Shown piece by piece: positions 16,655 through 26,152 of a stretch of DNA of 60,494 nt (the stretch's first letter is position 1; the number at the start of each line of letters is the position of its first letter). Made by a program: the position numbers and the translations under genes. The notes under the pieces are model-generated. The model was given only the letters and a program-made list of their open reading frames with translations. It had not been told where the DNA came from and ran no database searches. Origin of the DNA: Alphaproteobacteria bacterium (GTDB lineage Bacteria > Pseudomonadota > Alphaproteobacteria > Puniceispirillales > Puniceispirillaceae); NCBI GenBank assembly GCA_016780775.1, contig JADHLI010000013.1, forward strand, positions 1 through 60,494, in the 5' to 3' direction.

Positions 16655-18541
16655 TTAGATAACCTCTAGAGCAAAATCATCCATGGTTAGCGCGGGGCTA
16701 TAATCCTCTAGCACCATCAGCACCGTATCATCACCCCCGCCAACAGCGCCATCCATGCCCTTATTGGTTAGGACAGTGTCATTGGTATCACTCTCCCCAT
16801 CAGCATCTTCGGCGGCGATCTCAATCACTTTCTTTAGCTCTGCCAGCTTGGCCGCATCCCCGGTTATGGCGTTTATTGTGTTCCACTGCGTTTGTGTCAG
16901 CTGAAGCTGTATTTTATCCCCTGCGGTAAAATCAGTGACGATATCGGCCCCTGCTAGCACCGTTCCGCTAGCCGCACTGGCCACAAAAATATCATCCCCC
17001 GCCCCGCCTGTTAGCGTATCGCGGACAGTATCCGCCCCGCCATCAAGGGTATCTTTTCCTGCATCAGCTTTTATGATATCTGCCCCTGTGCCACCAAACA
17101 GCTTATCATCGCTATGACCACCATAGATCATATCATCGCCGGCACCGCCATAAACAATATCATCACCGCCGCCGCCAAACAGATTATCATTTCCGCCTTC
17201 ACCGCGAATAATGTCATCCCCGTCCGCACCATGCAAATCATTCACATCAGAATTACCCACCAGATAGTCATTGAACATACTGCCCGTAACCCCTTCAAAA
17301 TTCATAAAGGTGTCATCACCTTCTGCATCATTGTAATAGGCAGCAGACCCATCTTCCCCTAGCACAAAGACCACCCCATCTATGTCGATGCCATCTTCCC
17401 TTAAATTATAGCTGCGCGGGCCACTTTCTGTTGTTGTGATGGTGTCTGTCTGTACATCCTGTTGTTGGGCAAATTCAAAACCAACCAAATCAAAACCAGC
17501 CCCGCCATCAAGGGTATCATCCCCTAAACCGCCCTTGATCTTATTATCCTCAGCATTGCCGGTCAGCACATCTGCATAGGCAGAGCCAACCACCCCTTCA
17601 ATATCTATCAGCACATCGCCCTCAGCATGTCCGCCTATGCCAGTATAGCTCAGCCCCTGACGGAATAGAGATTGCCCGCCCCCGTCAGTTGGGTTAATCG
17701 CCAGTGTGTGAACGGCCCCGCTGGAGGTAAAAAACTCACTCCCGCCGAAACTGCGTTGCCAAGTGATATCGCCATCCCCATTTAGACCCGCTAGCACCAC
17801 ATAATCGCCAAATGTCAGCGCAGCAATTTCTGCCTCAGTTACCGCAGATAACGCGCCAGCCCTTGTGACAATTATATAATTATCCGTGCCAGCCTGTACC
17901 GTAACAGGCGATCCAGTAAAGCCATCATTTCTAACGCTTTTCGCAAATTTCATGTTGGTTAGGTTAATCGTAACCCCCGCATCAGAAGTCTGATAAGATG
18001 CAATATCCCCGCCTAGCGAGCTATTGCCTTCCTTATCAGAGCTATCTGAACGACCATTCAGAATATCCGCCCCGCCGCGCCCTTCAAATGTATTATCTGC
18101 AAAATCAGCACCGGTTAGCACATCATCAAAGTCTGAGCCAATGAGGTTTTCTATATTTTCCAGCGTATCGCCCTGTGCATGACCGCCCCTACCTTTGCCT
18201 GTATGTAAATTAACCCGAACGCCCGCATCAGAACCTGCATAAGAAGCAGTATCTATCTTTGTGCCCCCATCAAGCTCATCCGCGCCAGCCCCGCCTATCA
18301 GCAGGTCGCGCGCCAAGCCGCCTATCAACACATCATCGCCGTCCCCGCCTATCAGCACATCATCGCCAACACCGCCATTTAGCGTATCCGCGCCAGCCCC
18401 GCCAACTACGCTATCACTGCCGCCACTAGCGATATATTTATCATCCCCCGAGGTGCCAGAAAGGTCTGTATCATCGCCCTCACTGCCTTCTATAAGGATT
18501 GTTTGGGGGGGCATTTGCCAGCATATTTTCCATCTCATCAC
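16655..18541 (-). CDS. RTX / hemolysin-type calcium-binding repeat protein
   Basis: The open frame gives 628 residues rich in Asp and Gly. Nonapeptide RTX repeats (GGxGxDxLx) occur in an N-terminal block (GGAGADTLNGGVGDDVLIGG), singly in the middle (GGLGDDTLDGG) and in a C-terminal block (GDDIIRGEGGNDNLFGGGG). They should fold into Ca-binding beta-rolls outside the cell. No protease or toxin domain is seen. The frame starts GTG-ATG with no ribosome site, and an upstream frame carries a lipoprotein-like signal that would join it if one C were lost from a C7 tract (about 18510-18516). The true protein may therefore be a phase-variable or frameshifted surface lipoprotein. No type I secretion genes lie nearby. 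Confidence 0.85.
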   Translation of the reverse strand: MMRWKICWQMPPQTILIEGSEGDDTDLSGTSGDDKYIASGGSDSVVGGAGADTLNGGVGDDVLIGGDGDDVLIGGLARDLLIGGAGADELDGGTKIDTASYAGSDAGVRVNLHTGKGRGGHAQGDTLENIENLIGSDFDDVLTGADFADNTFEGRGGADILNGRSDSSDKEGNSSLGGDIASYQTSDAGVTINLTNMKFAKSVRNDGFTGSPVTVQAGTDNYIIVTRAGALSAVTEAEIAALTFGDYVVLAGLNGDGDITWQRSFGGSEFFTSSGAVHTLAINPTDGGGQSLFRQGLSYTGIGGHAEGDVLIDIEGVVGSAYADVLTGNAEDNKIKGGLGDDTLDGGAGFDLVGFEFAQQQDVQTDTITTTESGPRSYNLREDGIDIDGVVFVLGEDGSAAYYNDAEGDDTFMNFEGVTGSMFNDYLVGNSDVNDLHGADGDDIIRGEGGNDNLFGGGGDDIVYGGAGDDMIYGGHSDDKLFGGTGADIIKADAGKDTLDGGADTVRDTLTGGAGDDIFVASAASGTVLAGADIVTDFTAGDKIQLQLTQTQWNTINAITGDAAKLAELKKVIEIAAEDADGESDTNDTVLTNKGMDGAVGGGDDTVLMVLEDYSPALTMDDFALEVI

Positions 18542-18725
18542 GATTAGTACGTGACGAATTATGGTGACAGGCCGCTAGCAGCAAAAGCAGAGTTGGGCCA
18601 TAAATTGAACTCAGCAAACGCTCTTTTAGGGGGGGTGTTTTATGTTTGTTTTGCTTATCAAAAAAGGGTTTATAGCAGGAAAGGAAATAGGGGATTGTAA
18701 GATATTCAACATCTAATAACTCCAA
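18480..18725 (-). CDS. Out-of-frame lipoprotein-like N-terminus of the RTX protein
   Basis: This frame encodes 81 residues and overlaps the RTX gene start. It contains GPTLLLLLAACHHNSS, a hydrophobic stretch ending in a lipobox (LAAC), followed by a polar linker and ENMLANAPP. At the C7 tract it runs into NNPYRRQ and stops. Removing one C from the tract would read ANAPQTILIEGSEGDD, which joins the RTX domain. The first ATG (18725) lies well before the signal core, so the real start may be internal, possibly a TTG before LLSS. Whether this is a switched-off phase-variable gene, a recoding site or a decayed start cannot be told here. Confidence 0.5.
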   Translation of the reverse strand: MELLDVEYLTIPYFLSCYKPFFDKQNKHKTPPLKERLLSSIYGPTLLLLLAACHHNSSRTNRDEMENMLANAPPNNPYRRQ

Positions 18726-19081
18726 ATTTTACAGTCTTATTGAGGTGGTCGCTAGATGTTATGATATGGATAATTTCCTAATTAAGAGTTAACTAAACTA
18801 AAAAATATTCTCCTTTAGGGTGTAATTATACTCAAATTGTGCATTGGATATTTTTATTTTTTACTGTCAGATGAAGGGGGCTGTGTTGGCTTTGACATCC
18901 CTCGTGCTTATGTAAAAAAAACTTCTCTCTTGCTTGTATTACCGTGCTCTTTTATTTGCTATTACAAATAGGCGGTGTTTATTCTGCGTCCTTTATTTTT
19001 CCAAGTCGTTAAGTGATAAATCAGACCAGTAAATCAGACCGGTAAATTAGACCGGTAAATTAGAACAGATAGGGCTTCGCC
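18726..19081. other. AT-rich gap with a tandem repeat
   Basis: This gap separates the divergent RTX and oxidoreductase genes. It is AT-rich and presumably holds both promoters, but no clear -35/-10 pair or operator could be fixed. The only structure I see is the 13-bp repeat array at 19018-19068. Confidence 0.5.
19018..19068. repeat. 13-bp tandem repeat, about 4 copies
   Basis: AAATCAGACCGGT and close variants are repeated at 19018, 19031, 19044 and 19057, ending 13 bp before the Gfo/Idh/MocA start codon. The array includes the ribosome-site side of the leader, so copy number would change the 5' UTR length. Confidence 0.85.
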
Positions 19082-20119
19082 ATGAAGGGTATAAACATTG
19101 GCCTTGTTGGGGCAGGGAATATTGGCCAGCGTCATATTATGGCAATTGACCAGGTAGAAGAAACGCGATTAATGGCCATTGCAGATCCCTCCAATGGGGC
19201 GCATCAACAGGCTAGCGCTCGGGATATTCCTTGTTATAAATCGGCTCAGCAAATGCTTGAAAGAGAAGCTCTAGATGCGGTGATTATTGCTACGCCCACC
19301 GCGCGCCATTATGACGATGTTAGCCTTTGTATTTCTGCTGGCTGTAAATATATTTTGGTAGAAAAGCCCATTGCCGCCAGTGATTTAGAGGCAACAAATA
19401 TCACCCGTCAGGCAGAACAGGCAGGCTGTACAGTGCTGGTTGCTCATCAGCGGCGTTACTACCCATGTGCGGCTAAGGCAAAAGAGCTGATAGAAACAGG
19501 GGCTATTGGAACGCTGATTGGGGTAACTGGACAATGGAATTGTCGCAAAGATGAGCCCTATTATGCCCCTGAATGGCGGCGCAAAACCGAAGCTGGTCCT
19601 ATCTTAACCAATCTTATTCATGAAATTGATTTGCTGCGGTTTATTTGTGGCGAGATAAAGCTGGTCTCAGCGCATTTGAACCGTGTGGATCAAGGTTTTG
19701 AGAAAGAGGATGCCGTTGCCGTTACCATGCAATTTGAAAATCAGGCTGTTGGTACTTTTTTGTTGAGTGATCGTACGCCCTCGCCATGGAGTTGGGAATT
19801 TGCGTTGGGGGAAAACCTTGCTTTGCCAAAAACAGGGCAAAATGCTGTTCGTTTTTTGGGTAGTAAAGGCGCGCTTGAATTTCCAAATCTGGTGCTTTGG
19901 CAGCATAGCGAGCCATCAGGGCATTGGCAGAATGAACTTTTGCCCCAGCCTATCGAAACTGAGTTTATAGATGCTTATATCGCGCAAATTACACATCTGG
20001 TTGAGGTGGTGCAGGGCAAGGCAGCCCCGCTTATCACGGCTCATGACGCTAGCCTTTCGTTAAAGGCGACTATCGCTGTGGCCCGGGCCGCTGAGGCTGG
20101 GCATCAGATCAAGCTGTAG
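19082..20119 (+). CDS. Gfo/Idh/MocA family NAD(P)-dependent oxidoreductase
   Basis: A 345-residue oxidoreductase with an N-terminal Rossmann fold: IGLVGAGNIGQRHIMAI at about residues 6-22. The family EKP motif is present (YILVEKPIAAS), as is the HQRRYYP segment, and GPILTNLIHEIDLLRFICG provides the catalytic His region. Family members act on sugars, inositols and related polyols or on dipeptide-like substrates, so the substrate is not assigned. The gene stands alone with a short tandem array as leader. There is no sign of an operon with a sugar transporter. Confidence 0.87.
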   Translation: MKGINIGLVGAGNIGQRHIMAIDQVEETRLMAIADPSNGAHQQASARDIPCYKSAQQMLEREALDAVIIATPTARHYDDVSLCISAGCKYILVEKPIAASDLEATNITRQAEQAGCTVLVAHQRRYYPCAAKAKELIETGAIGTLIGVTGQWNCRKDEPYYAPEWRRKTEAGPILTNLIHEIDLLRFICGEIKLVSAHLNRVDQGFEKEDAVAVTMQFENQAVGTFLLSDRTPSPWSWEFALGENLALPKTGQNAVRFLGSKGALEFPNLVLWQHSEPSGHWQNELLPQPIETEFIDAYIAQITHLVEVVQGKAAPLITAHDASLSLKATIAVARAAEAGHQIKL

Positions 20120-20347
20120 AAAAAAACCGTCCTTAAGCATATTAATCATTATTGTAAGACCAAACTATCCTTTTGACCAGTAGACTTGCCTAGACAAAGC
20201 ATGGTGCAATTTAACCGCAAATGTCTGTTATTTTTGGTTTTTTATTCTCGCGCTATTTAGGCATTTTTAGAGGTAGCAGCATGGAAAAAATGAAAAAGTA
20301 TTGATTTAAAGTCAGTTTTATGTCGGTTGCAAAGGATACGGTGTTTC

Positions 20348-20593
20348 ATGATTTTTCAAGATATTTCGCTTGTTCTTCTGCTTATTAGCAGCGTGTCATT
20401 ATTGGTGATTGTTGGTCTTGTTGTTTTTATTGGAGTAGTAGTTATGCGCCTGCTTGGTTTGTTCGCTGAGGTAAATAATGCCTCTCAGGCGATGCGCCAC
20501 GATATAAATAAATTACTGCATAAAGCCTCTAGTCTGAGCAATACAGAAAGACAGGCTTTTAGCCACGTTGATAATGATATTTCAGACCCGTGA
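20348..20593 (+). CDS. Small single-span membrane protein, unknown function
   Basis: An 81-residue protein. A hydrophobic segment spans about residues 6-38 (ISLVLLLISSVSLLVIVGLVV and following), long enough for one or two membrane passes. A soluble tail with helical character (NNASQAMRHDINKLLHKASS) follows. I chose the ATG at 20348 (AAGGA 12 bp upstream) over the in-frame TTG at 20327. It resembles no family I can name. Neighbours on both sides are on unrelated paths, and a 16-bp tandem array begins 13 bp after its stop. Confidence 0.55.
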   Translation: MIFQDISLVLLLISSVSLLVIVGLVVFIGVVVMRLLGLFAEVNNASQAMRHDINKLLHKASSLSNTERQAFSHVDNDISDP

Positions 20594-20605
20594 TAAGCCT
20601 AGCTA

Positions 20606-20685
20606 CCATTAATGATGCCCGCCATTAATGATGCCCGCCATTAATGATGCTTACCATTAGTGATGCCCACTATTAGTGATGCTTG
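20606..20685. repeat. 16-bp tandem repeat, 5 copies
   Basis: CCATTAATGATGCCCG is repeated five times without gaps (20606, 20622, 20638, 20654, 20670), with divergence increasing to the right. It fills most of the gap between the small membrane protein and the convergent enoyl-CoA hydratase gene. Confidence 0.93.
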
Positions 20686-20714
20686 CCTTCTTTTTAGGTT
20701 TTTTTACGAAAGGA

Positions 20715-21506
20715 TTAGTCCTTAATCCATGGGGCAGGGCGTTTGTTAAAAAAGGCGGCGATGCCTACTTGTGTCTCCTGCCTCTCCCAGCAATCGGCAA
20801 GTGCGTTAATGGCAAGGTCATTTTGCGCCTGCCACTCATTTTGCTGGCTAAAGCCGCGTAGCAGTGCTTTGGCTGCTGCCATAGCATTTGGCCCAGCCTT
20901 TAGGGCATTGCTAATCTCCTGCTCTATTGTGATATCTAGTGCATCCGCAGGCACAGCAAAACTCAATAAGCCCATTTGCAAGGCACGCCTGCTATCTATC
21001 TGGCTGCCGGTCATAAAAATTTGCCGCGTATGCCCCCAGCCTAATTTTCGAAAGACAATCGGGCCAATAGTAGCTGGTATCAGCCCAAGGCGTGTTTCGC
21101 TTAAACAGAAGCGTGCGCCTTCATTGCCGACCGCAATATCACACGCGCATATTAGCCCTAAACCACCGCCATAGGCATTGCCTTGAATACGTCCAATGAC
21201 AGGTTTAGGCATTTTGTCTAATGCGTTTAGCATAGCGTTTAATTTGCCTGCTTCTTTCATCTTGGTTGACCTATCTGCTGCCATCTGATCCTGCATCCAG
21301 CGCAAATCACCACCGGCACAAAAATATGGCCCCTCAGCGCCTAAAATTAGCAAATGTACCTTGGCATTATCTGCGAGACGATCAATAGCGTTATGTAGTT
21401 CTGAAATCATCTGGGCATTCAGGGCATGATGCTTGTCTGGGCGATTTAAATATAAATAGGCAACCCCTCTTTCATCTATTTTTAAAGTAATGGTTTCATA
21501 GGCCAT
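20715..21506 (-). CDS. liuC: Enoyl-CoA hydratase, probable methylglutaconyl-CoA hydratase
   Basis: A 263-residue crotonase-fold enzyme. The oxyanion-hole segments are FCAGGDLRWMQ and GNAYGGGLGLICACD, and FCLSETRLGLIPATIGP carries the catalytic Glu typical of hydratases. As the last gene of the leucine operon, it most likely hydrates 3-methylglutaconyl-CoA to HMG-CoA, feeding the lyase encoded just upstream. The family is broad, so the substrate rests on context. The stop lies 29 bp from the end of the tandem array at 20606-20685. Confidence 0.87.
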   Translation of the reverse strand: MAYETITLKIDERGVAYLYLNRPDKHHALNAQMISELHNAIDRLADNAKVHLLILGAEGPYFCAGGDLRWMQDQMAADRSTKMKEAGKLNAMLNALDKMPKPVIGRIQGNAYGGGLGLICACDIAVGNEGARFCLSETRLGLIPATIGPIVFRKLGWGHTRQIFMTGSQIDSRRALQMGLLSFAVPADALDITIEQEISNALKAGPNAMAAAKALLRGFSQQNEWQAQNDLAINALADCWERQETQVGIAAFFNKRPAPWIKD

Positions 21507-21533
21507 ATTTTTGTTTTCCTTGAAAATTGAAGC

Positions 21534-22433
21534 CTAGCGAGGGCGTAATCCCATATCTGTAACCAGTGCCTCGCTCGCTCTTAAGGCCTCACGGTCTAAA
21601 CCAGTTTGCCAGCCAGAGGCTATTAGCGCGTCATGCAACAGGCCGGTACTGACATTGCCTTTCGCACCGGGTGCAAACGGACAGCCGCCCAACCCGCTAA
21701 CAGAGGCATCGAATTTACGAACACCATAGCTTAGAGATGTCATCACATTTTCCACCGCATGATTATGCGTATCATGAAAATGCCCAACAAGAATATCTGG
21801 GTTTAACTTGGCTGTAATAATATCCAATAACGCAGAGACACTCTCTGGTGTCGCATGACCAGTCGTATCGCCAAGTGATATCTCATAGCATCCCATCTCT
21901 AGCAATGCTTCTGCCATCTCTAATACAGCTTCAGGCTGCACCGCTCCTTCATAGGGGCAATGTACCACAACTGAGATATAGCCGCGTACCGCGATACCCT
22001 CGCTTATGGCCGTTGCTAACACTGGGCGAAACCGCTCTAGGCTCTCTTTTCTACTGCAATTGATGTTTTTTTGGCTAAAGCCTTCGCTTGCCGCGCCAAA
22101 TACGGCTACCTCATCTACATTCGCAGCCTTTGCATCTTCGAAGCCGCGCATATTCGGGGTCAGCACCGCATAGCGCACGCTAGGCTGGCGGGTAATACCT
22201 GCCATAACTTCTGCTGCATCATCAAGCTGGGGGACCCATTTGGGCGAAACAAAACTGGTTGCTTCTATCAGCGAAAAACCGACCTTATTCAGACTGTTAA
22301 TCAGCGCTATTTTATCCTTTGCAGCGATTTTTTCAGGTTCATTCTGCAAGCCATCGCGCGGACCTACCTCATAGAGATGAACGTGATTCTCGGGTAATTT
22401 TTCTGGTAAATTTTCTGGTAAATTTATTGGCAT
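21534..22433 (-). CDS. mvaB: Hydroxymethylglutaryl-CoA lyase
   Basis: A 299-residue TIM-barrel lyase that splits HMG-CoA into acetyl-CoA and acetoacetate, the last step of leucine breakdown. Family marks are YEVGPRDGLQNE near the N-terminus, the catalytic HFHDTHNHAVEN region and the active-site cysteine loop SVSGLGGCPFAPGAKGNVST. The N-terminus is preceded by an odd three-fold repeat (NLPENLPEKLPEN) encoded by a 12-bp tandem repeat, which looks like a recent expansion. It sits between the carboxylase and the hydratase in the liu operon, 32 bp after the biotin subunit gene. Confidence 0.93.
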   Translation of the reverse strand: MPINLPENLPEKLPENHVHLYEVGPRDGLQNEPEKIAAKDKIALINSLNKVGFSLIEATSFVSPKWVPQLDDAAEVMAGITRQPSVRYAVLTPNMRGFEDAKAANVDEVAVFGAASEGFSQKNINCSRKESLERFRPVLATAISEGIAVRGYISVVVHCPYEGAVQPEAVLEMAEALLEMGCYEISLGDTTGHATPESVSALLDIITAKLNPDILVGHFHDTHNHAVENVMTSLSYGVRKFDASVSGLGGCPFAPGAKGNVSTGLLHDALIASGWQTGLDREALRASEALVTDMGLRPR

Positions 22434-22465
22434 TTTATTTAAACCCCCTCTATCAGCATAATTAT

Positions 22466-24442
22466 TTACTTTTTTCCAAAGCGCAGTAAGATATCGCCTT
22501 CATTAACCCCTTGGCCGGCTTCAACTAGAATATCGTCAACAACCCCATCTTGAGGGGCGGTAAGGTTTTGTTCCATCTTCATCGCCTCAATTCGTATAAG
22601 GCTTTGTCCTTCGCTCACCTGTTCTCCGTTTTCTACATTTATCGCAGTAACGGTAGCTGTCATCGGAGCGGTTAGCACGTTTTTTGAAGTAATTTTTGCT
22701 TCTGCAGGGATAAAGTCTAGGGCATTAAATTGCCAGTTTTGCCCCTTAAATGACAAGCTAACATCATTGCCTGCGCGTACACTTTCTGCCCTATAAGGCG
22801 TATTTTCATAAACAAAATGCCAGATACTACGCTCGTCTCGCCTGTCCTGACGCAAGCTATTAACCTCTATCGCCTTTCCGCCGTGATAGAGGCGGTAGTT
22901 ATCCTTGCCGCTGCATGTAAATACCGCAAATACACAATCATAGACGACCTCATCGCGCCCACGCAGCTTGAACGGGGTCTGCCCTTCATCGAAGTGCCGC
23001 CAGCCTGCAAATGTTTGGGTAAGGTTGGTTAAGCTAAGGCATGCCACAAACAAAGCAAGATGAGTGGCTTGCGGCTCTGCGCTCAAATCATCCAACTTGG
23101 CGTCAATCAAATGGGTATCTACTTTACCCGCCCGCACCTCTTCATTTTCACATAAACGGGCCAGAAAGCTTAAATTACTTTGCGTGCCTAGCAGGTGGGT
23201 GCGACTTAAATTTGCTTGCAAGGCAGATAGGGCTTCTTCACGGCTCTGCCCAAAGCTAATAATTTTGGCTATCATCGGGTCATAAAAGCGTGAGACTTGC
23301 CCGCCGCTTTCAACCCCTGTATCAACCCTGATATTTGTGTCTTCAGCAAATAAAAGTGTGGTAATTGGCCCGGGGCAGGGGCGGAAATCATGGCGCGCAT
23401 CCTCTGCATAAAGCCGTGCTTCTATTGCATGTCCGCAAATCGTTATTGCGTCTTGTTTCAGGGGCAGGGCTTCGCCTGCTGCTATTCGTAACTGCCATTC
23501 TACAAGGTCAATACCAGTTACGGCTTCTGTGACAGGATGTTCGACTTGCAGGCGGGTATTCATCTCCATGAACCAGAACCCATCTTCGCGCAGGCCATCT
23601 TTGCCATCAGCAATAAATTCGATAGTCCCAGCCCCCACATAATTAATGGATTTGGCAGCCATCACAGCTGCCTTAGTCATTGCCGTGCGCACTGCTTCTG
23701 GCATATCTGGAGCCGGGGCTTCTTCAATAACTTTTTGATAGCGGCGTTGCAAAGAGCAATCGCGCTCAAATAAATGCAAATGATTGCCAAAACTATCAGA
23801 GAATATCTGCACCTCAATATGACGTGGGGCGGTAATATATTTCTCAAGGATGACTTTATCATCCCCAAAGCTGGCAGTAGCCTCTCGTCGTGCTGCTTCT
23901 AGCTGCGCCTTGAAATCAGCCTTTTCCTGAACCAAGCGCATCCCTTTGCCGCCGCCGCCAGAACGCGCTTTAATCAGCACAGGATAGCCAATTTTATCTG
24001 CTTCTGCGCTGAGGCAATCATCTGACTGATCTTGCCCATCATAGCCCGGCACAACAGGAATATCCGCAGATGCCATCAATTGGCGCGCACTGTCTTTGCG
24101 CCCCATTTGCCGGATAGTGTTTGCAGGTGGGCCTATAAATCGCAAACCAGCTTTTTCGCACGCCTCTGCAAAATCTGGGTTTTCCGATAAAAACCCATAT
24201 CCTGGATGGATAGCATCAACCCCGCTGCGGCGCGCAGCTTCTAAAATGGCTGCACTGTTAAGATAGCTTGCGCTTGCTTCTGCTGCGCCAATAGATATGG
24301 CGCGGTCAGCCATGCGCACATGCACTGCATGCTCGTCTGCATCGGAATATATGGCAACGGTTTGGATTCCCATCTTTTGGGCTGTCTTAATAATCCGGCA
24401 GGCAATTTCCCCGCGATTAGCAATGAGCAAGGTTTTTATCAT
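22466..24442 (-). CDS. mccA: Methylcrotonyl-CoA carboxylase, biotin-containing alpha subunit
   Basis: A 658-residue biotin carboxylase subunit. It begins IKTLLIANRGEIACRI, has the ATP-grasp glycine loop KARSGGGGKGMRLV and the catalytic region EMNTRLQVEHPVTE. The C-terminal biotinyl domain holds the biotinylated lysine in EAMKMEQ about 40 residues from the end. Together with the beta subunit encoded 28 bp upstream, it carboxylates 3-methylcrotonyl-CoA. The leucine role follows from neighbours (isovaleryl-CoA dehydrogenase, HMG-CoA lyase). Propionyl-CoA or geranyl-CoA carboxylase subunits look similar, but the operon makes these less likely. Confidence 0.92.
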   Translation of the reverse strand: MIKTLLIANRGEIACRIIKTAQKMGIQTVAIYSDADEHAVHVRMADRAISIGAAEASASYLNSAAILEAARRSGVDAIHPGYGFLSENPDFAEACEKAGLRFIGPPANTIRQMGRKDSARQLMASADIPVVPGYDGQDQSDDCLSAEADKIGYPVLIKARSGGGGKGMRLVQEKADFKAQLEAARREATASFGDDKVILEKYITAPRHIEVQIFSDSFGNHLHLFERDCSLQRRYQKVIEEAPAPDMPEAVRTAMTKAAVMAAKSINYVGAGTIEFIADGKDGLREDGFWFMEMNTRLQVEHPVTEAVTGIDLVEWQLRIAAGEALPLKQDAITICGHAIEARLYAEDARHDFRPCPGPITTLLFAEDTNIRVDTGVESGGQVSRFYDPMIAKIISFGQSREEALSALQANLSRTHLLGTQSNLSFLARLCENEEVRAGKVDTHLIDAKLDDLSAEPQATHLALFVACLSLTNLTQTFAGWRHFDEGQTPFKLRGRDEVVYDCVFAVFTCSGKDNYRLYHGGKAIEVNSLRQDRRDERSIWHFVYENTPYRAESVRAGNDVSLSFKGQNWQFNALDFIPAEAKITSKNVLTAPMTATVTAINVENGEQVSEGQSLIRIEAMKMEQNLTAPQDGVVDDILVEAGQGVNEGDILLRFGKK

Positions 24443-24470
24443 AGGCTGTATCCCAGCATGTTAGATTCTC

Positions 24471-26075
24471 TTACATTCTAAAGATTGGCGCATAGCGGGG
24501 TTGGCGCGGGGCGTTTGCAACAATCTTTAAACAAAGCGCTAGCACATCGCGTGTTTTTAGGGGGTCAATAATGCCGTCATCCCATAGCCGTGCTGAAGCA
24601 TAATAGGGATCGCTCTGGGTGTTGAATTGGTCTAAGACGGGCTTTTTAAAGGCGGCTTCTTCTTTATCACTCCAGCTTTTGCCCTGCTTATCAAGCCCAA
24701 CCCGGCGAACGCGTGCTAGCACACCTGCAGCCTGTTCCCCGCCCATAACGGCAATTTTAGCATTTGGCCACATCCATAAAAAATTAGGCGAATAAGCGCG
24801 CCCACACATGCCATAATTACCTGCCCCGTAAGAACCGCCAACAATTACCGTCAACTTTGGCACATTTGCACAAGACACAGCCGCTACCAGCTTGGCACCA
24901 TCTTTTGCAATACCGCCTGCCTCATAGGATGAGCCGACCATAAAGCCAGTGATATTTTGCAGGAACAGAAGCGGGATATTGCGCTGGCAGCATAGCTCTA
25001 TAAAATGTGCACCTTTTTGCGAGCTTTGCGAGAAAAGTACCCCATTATTAGCGAGAATTCCAACTGGTGCGCCATCAATATGAGCAAAGCCGCATACTAG
25101 CGATGAGCCAAAACGTGCTTTAAATTCGTCAAATTGAGAGCCATCAGCAAGCCGGGCAATAATTTCACGCGCATCATAAGGCTGTTTGGGGTCAGCTGGA
25201 ATAATGGATAATAATTCTTCAGCTGGATAAAGGGGGGGCGCAGCAGGCTTGGCCGCTATATCAGGAGCTGTGATATTCAGATTGCCAACAATATCGCGCG
25301 CTAGGCTCAGCGCATGGTCATCATTATCTGCCAGATAATCTGCAACCCCAGAAAGGCGTGTGTGTGTATCCCCCCCGCCAAGGGTTTCTGCGTCTATGTC
25401 CTCGCCTGTGGCCTCTTTAACCAAAGGGGGGCCAGCTAGAAAAATTGTGCCTTGCCCAGCAACGATAATGGTCTGGTCTGACATGGCGGGTACGTAAGCG
25501 CCGCCTGCGGTACAAGAACCCATTACCACAGCGATTTGCGGAATACCTGCTGCGCTCATCCGTGCCTGATTATAAAAAATCCGGCCAAAATGGTCTCTGT
25601 CTGGAAAAACTTCATCCTGATTAGGCAAATTAGCCCCGCCAGAATCCACTAGATATAAACAAGGCAGATTATTTTGCTCGGCTATTTCTTGTGCCCGAAG
25701 ATGTTTCTTCACAGATAGCGCAAAGTAAGTGCCGCCCTTAACGGTCGCATCATTGCAAACAATCATGCACCAATTGCCAGATATTCTACCCACACCAGCA
25801 ATAAGTCCAGCCGACGGCACCTCATCATCATATAAGCCCCATGCTGCAAACAGACCTATTTCTAAATAGGGTGAGCCTTTATCTAGCAAACGGTCAATAC
25901 GGGTACGGGGCAGAAGCTTGCCGCGGTTGATATGGCGTGTGCGTGATGCCTCACTGCCGCCTTGCATAACCTGTTTTGCGCGTTTGGCTGTTTGCGCTGT
26001 GAGTGCCAACATCGCTTGCCGATTTTCTAGCGCTGTTTTGGTTCCAGCGGAATGTTTGGATGTCAGGATGGTCAT
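24471..26075 (-). CDS. mccB: Methylcrotonyl-CoA carboxylase beta (carboxyltransferase) subunit
   Basis: A 534-residue carboxyltransferase. The two crotonase-like halves show [20 protein letters not shown] with [16 protein letters not shown], and [20 protein letters not shown] with [16 protein letters not shown]; these are characteristic of MccB. It forms the holoenzyme with the biotin subunit downstream. Length matches the family. The gene is second in the liu operon after isovaleryl-CoA dehydrogenase, with a 77-bp gap. Confidence 0.94.
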   Translation of the reverse strand: MTILTSKHSAGTKTALENRQAMLALTAQTAKRAKQVMQGGSEASRTRHINRGKLLPRTRIDRLLDKGSPYLEIGLFAAWGLYDDEVPSAGLIAGVGRISGNWCMIVCNDATVKGGTYFALSVKKHLRAQEIAEQNNLPCLYLVDSGGANLPNQDEVFPDRDHFGRIFYNQARMSAAGIPQIAVVMGSCTAGGAYVPAMSDQTIIVAGQGTIFLAGPPLVKEATGEDIDAETLGGGDTHTRLSGVADYLADNDDHALSLARDIVGNLNITAPDIAAKPAAPPLYPAEELLSIIPADPKQPYDAREIIARLADGSQFDEFKARFGSSLVCGFAHIDGAPVGILANNGVLFSQSSQKGAHFIELCCQRNIPLLFLQNITGFMVGSSYEAGGIAKDGAKLVAAVSCANVPKLTVIVGGSYGAGNYGMCGRAYSPNFLWMWPNAKIAVMGGEQAAGVLARVRRVGLDKQGKSWSDKEEAAFKKPVLDQFNTQSDPYYASARLWDDGIIDPLKTRDVLALCLKIVANAPRQPRYAPIFRM

Positions 26076-26152
26076 AATAGCCTCTGATCTTGTTTAATCT
26101 TTATCTGGTATTTAAATTATTCAGCGGGTGCATTATTTGGCGTTTAAATAGT

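Noticed and set aside
18261-18554. Proline/serine-rich frame opposite to the RTX gene
   Set aside because: The composition is the antisense of Asp/Gly-rich RTX repeats.
6921-20685. Possible CRISPR array among the repeats
   Set aside because: Units are short and head-to-tail without spacers, and no cas genes are nearby.
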